A stretch of DNA of 5,148 bases from Clostridia bacterium (lineage in GTDB: Bacteria; Bacillota; Clostridia; Oscillospirales; CAG-272): the NCBI GenBank assembly GCA_029010655.1, contig JAQXKW010000234.1, positions 1 to 5,148 of the forward strand. Reading direction: 5' to 3'. Positions within the stretch are counted from its first letter, which is position 1. Each line of letters opens with the position of its first letter. Below are positions 3,987-5,148 of this stretch, piece after piece. A program made the position numbers and the translations under genes. The notes below the pieces were generated by a model, which saw only the letters and a program-made list of their open reading frames with translations, did not search any database and was not told the origin of the DNA.

Positions 3987-4030
3987 TGTCATTGCGAGAC
4001 GGGCGTAACGCCCGTCGTGGCAATCCTTAC
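3987..4030 (+). repeat. CATTGC hairpin module, copy 2
   Basis: TGTCATTGCGA, stem GACGGGCG-taa-CGCCCGTC (3998-4016), then GTGGCAATCCTTAC. The stem differs completely from copy 1 but pairs over 8 bp. The flank continues as ATATG to 4035, and this extended end is the complement of the matching end of copy 3 with one mismatch. Confidence 0.75.
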
Positions 4031-4086
4031 ATATGCTTTTACAAGTCGGGGCGGCTGTAATCTGCTTGACCTCCACTCCCACCCCT

Positions 4087-4105
4087 CGGCATCATTATGA
4101 TGCCG
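4087..4105. repeat. Perfect hairpin at the centre of the inner module pair
   Basis: CGGCATCA-tta-TGATGCCG lies between copies 2 and 3, close to the axis of that mirrored pair. No T-run follows, so it does not look like a terminator. The rest of 4036-4156 shows no gene or other repeat that I recognise. Confidence 0.45.
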
Positions 4106-4161
4106 AAATAGAGTAACCGGAAATCAAGAAGCTTTCTACATAAAGACGGGCAATAACATAC

Positions 4162-4200
4162 GTAAGGATTGCCGAGGGTGCTTGCACCCCTGCAATGACA
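4162..4200 (-). repeat. CATTGC hairpin module, copy 3 (inverted)
   Basis: GTAAGGATTGCC, then stem GGGTGC-tt-GCACCC (4176-4189), then CTGCAATGACA. It is in opposite orientation to copies 1 and 2. Its inner end, from CATAC at 4157, mirrors the GCAATCCTTACATATG end of copy 2. Confidence 0.75.
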
Positions 4201-4243
4201 GCGTTAGTGCAGTTCGTTGGACAAGGGTGCCATCAAACCGCCC

Positions 4244-4284
4244 GTAGAGATTGCCAAGGGTACTTGTACCCCTGCAATGACAGG
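4244..4284 (-). repeat. CATTGC hairpin module, copy 4 (inverted)
   Basis: GTAGAGATTGCC, then stem GGGTAC-tt-GTACCC (4258-4271), then CTGCAATGACAGG. It mirrors copy 1 end to end: both outer edges read CCTGTCATTGC and both inner edges GGCAATCTCTAC, with only the stem region differing. Confidence 0.75.
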
Positions 4285-4311
4285 AGGGGGCGCGCCGCCC
4301 CGCTCCTGTAA

Positions 4312-4363
4312 GCGGCTTCGCCGCCAACCAGCCGCTAGCCGCTAGCCGCTAGTTGCCAGCCGC
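4312..4363 (-). repeat. Right terminal array of the 7-bp repeat GCGGCTR
   Basis: Read on the minus strand from 4363: GCGGCTG, GCAACTA, GCGGCTA, GCGGCTA, GCGGCTG, GTTGGCG, GCGAAGC, CGC. It matches the left array unit for unit, apart from one extra heptamer and a few substitutions. The inner units form hairpin GCGGC-TTC-GCCGC (4312-4324). A GATTTTTG run at 4372-4379 follows, so transcripts of the upstream gene could end here. Confidence 0.75.
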
Positions 4364-4379
4364 CGGGCGCCGATTTTTG

Positions 4380-4482
4380 TAAATTATCAACAAAATGTTA
4401 TAATTATTCATAAATCTATGAATAAACAGTTGATATATATTAACAAAATTTAATAAAATTTTACCTTTTGTCCTAAAGATTG
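4380..4482. other. Very AT-rich upstream region with palindromes
   Basis: About 100 bp of strongly AT-rich DNA separates the repeat element from the binding-protein promoter. It holds ATTCATA-aatc-TATGAAT (4406-4423), a perfect 7-bp inverted repeat that could be an operator. It also holds TTATCAACA (4384-4392), one mismatch from the DnaA box TTATCCACA. A weaker promoter-like pair, TTGATA (4430-4435) and TAAAAT (4454-4459), has an 18-bp spacer. The AT bias could act as an UP-element. No gene is seen. Confidence 0.4.
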
Positions 4483-4511
4483 TTGACATTCGGCGAAAAA
4501 TGTTGTAATAT
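4483..4511 (+). promoter_or_regulatory. Consensus promoter of the substrate-binding protein gene
   Basis: A perfect TTGACA (4483-4488), a 17-bp spacer and TAATAT (4506-4511). The start near 4518 gives a leader of about 67 nt. That leader contains no T-box (no AGGGTGG sequence), no terminator hairpin and no leader peptide that I can see. Confidence 0.88.
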
Positions 4512-4584
4512 CATAAACGGTTGTATATATATCCACACGGGTATTTACATAACACAATTCAATAACTGAAAGGGATAAACCGAA

Positions 4585-5148
4585 ATGAAAAAAGCAGTGG
4601 CACTTTTACTTTGTGCAATCATGATTTTTGCACTCACAGCCTGCGGTCAGTCTACCGAACAGTCAAACGAAAAGGATTCCTACACCATCGGTATCTGCCA
4701 GCTGGTTCAGCATCCCGCACTTGACGCGGCGACACAGGGCTTTAAGGAAGCCGTAACAAAAGCTCTGGGCGATAAAGTTACCTTTGATGAAAAGAATGCG
4801 TCCAACGATATTCCCGCTTGCGCTACTATCGCAAACGGCTTCGTTTCCGCAAATGTAGACCTTATTATGGCTAACGCAACCCCCGCCCTTCAGGCAGCGG
4901 CTGCCGCAACCACCGAAATCCCGATCCTCGGCACTTCCGTTACCGAGTACGGCGTAGCCCTTGATATTAAGGACTTCGACGGCACCGTCGGCGGAAACGT
5001 ATCCGGTACCTCCGACCTTGCTCCCCTTGCAGAGCAGGCGGCAATGATTACAGAGCTTGTTCCCGCAGCTAAAAAGGTTGCTCTTATCTACTGCTCCGCT
5101 GAGGCAAACTCCCTCTACCAGGTAACCGTTGTTAAGGCAGAGCTGGAG
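4585..5148 (+). CDS. ABC transporter substrate-binding lipoprotein, TrpX/ABC_sub_bind family (C-terminus beyond window)
   Basis: The window shows 188 codons with no stop; family members are about 320-340 residues, so more than half is present. Residues 1-20 form a lipoprotein signal peptide: KK, a hydrophobic core, then lipobox L17-T-A-C20, with Cys20 the expected lipidated residue. The mature domain starts at about 33 with YTIGICQLVQHPALDAATQG, the family signature (IG..Q...HPALDAA..GF). It continues with NASND (71-75), the segment VDLIMANATPALQAA (91-105), IPILGTSVTEYG (112-123), then GGNVSGTSD (136-144) and ALIYCSAEANS (166-176), all in family order. The protein would sit on the outer membrane face and deliver ligand to a permease and ATPase expected downstream. 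Characterised relatives such as pneumococcal TrpX bind aromatic amino acids; the ligand here is unproven. The usual VTDP is VTEY here. The start is supported by AAAGGG (4569-4574) about 10 nt upstream and by the signal peptide. Confidence 0.88.
   Translation, partial: MKKAVALLLCAIMIFALTACGQSTEQSNEKDSYTIGICQLVQHPALDAATQGFKEAVTKALGDKVTFDEKNASNDIPACATIANGFVSANVDLIMANATPALQAAAAATTEIPILGTSVTEYGVALDIKDFDGTVGGNVSGTSDLAPLAEQAAMITELVPAAKKVALIYCSAEANSLYQVTVVKAELE

Larger units (their letters stand above)
3493..4363. repeat. 871-bp non-coding composite element with nested inverted modules
   Basis: The stretch is bounded by inverted arrays of a 7-bp repeat (3493-3537 and 4312-4363). Moving inward from both ends come a GC-rich hairpin, a second hairpin (GAGACG/CGTCTC at 3548-3563 on the left; AGGAG-GGGGCG/CGCCCC-CTCCT at 4282-4307 on the right), then a CATTGC...GGCAATC module in mirrored orientation (3562-3603 and 4244-4284). 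Further in, a second mirrored module pair lies at 3987-4030 and 4162-4200. The left half additionally holds a 147-bp palindrome and other hairpin repeats. No reading frame here has a ribosome binding site, a recognisable product or a transposase, and the frames on both strands are by-products of palindromes. No target-site duplication was found. It looks like a non-autonomous palindromic element, or an accretion of MITE/REP-like repeats, inserted between two genes. Confidence 0.6.

Noticed and set aside
3693..4100. Frames of 128-135 codons on both strands inside the repeat element
   Set aside because: Both are built from translated palindromes and hairpins, mirror each other, and have no start signal.
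4512..4584. T-box or riboswitch in the leader of the binding-protein gene
   Set aside because: The leader is only about 67 nt, lacks the T-box sequence AGGGTGG and lacks a terminator/antiterminator pair.

Overview
The window looks like chromosomal DNA from a low-to-mid-GC anaerobic Bacillota, most likely a gut-type Clostridia of the Oscillospirales/Ruminococcus sort. This is inferred from the strong AGGAGG-type ribosome binding sites, the near-consensus sigma-A promoters with 17-bp spacers, the protein families, and intergenic space packed with hairpin repeats. No 16S rRNA or other decisive marker is present, so genus and species cannot be named.

Layout. (1) 1-110, minus: the first 36 codons of a NagD-type HAD phosphatase, with an extended -10 promoter and a leader stem-loop. 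(2) 337-599: two tandem, similar transcription units on the plus strand. Each has a conserved promoter and about 75-80 nt of RNA closed by a 10-bp stem followed by a U-tract. I regard them as a candidate pair of paralogous small RNAs. (3) 717-897: an array of mini-hairpins joined by GTGAxG/CATCAC linkers, part of it on an exact 18-bp period. (4) 901-1048, minus: tRNA-Gln(UUG) with a consensus promoter and a strong hairpin terminator. (5) 1049-1475: gene-free, with a large stem structure and a cluster of perfect palindromes. (6) 1476-2054, minus: an unrecognised membrane protein with a very basic C-terminal tail. (7) 2244-3491, plus: a complete subgroup Ic aspartate aminotransferase, transcribed divergently from the membrane protein. 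(8) 3493-4363: an 871-bp non-coding composite element. It is bounded by inverted arrays of a 7-bp repeat and contains nested, inverted hairpin modules. (9) 4483-5148, plus: a consensus promoter and the first 188 codons of a TrpX-like ABC transporter substrate-binding lipoprotein.

The protein genes do not form one operon or pathway. The aminotransferase (amino-nitrogen transfer between aspartate and glutamate) and the binding protein (a family that includes aromatic amino acid importers) may both serve amino acid metabolism, but each has its own promoter and the repeat element separates them. The most unusual content is non-coding: the tandem candidate small RNAs, the 18-bp-period hairpin array and the nested palindromic element. 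In all of them, stem sequence varies while pairing is kept, and linkers stay constant, which points to selection or propagation at the level of structure.
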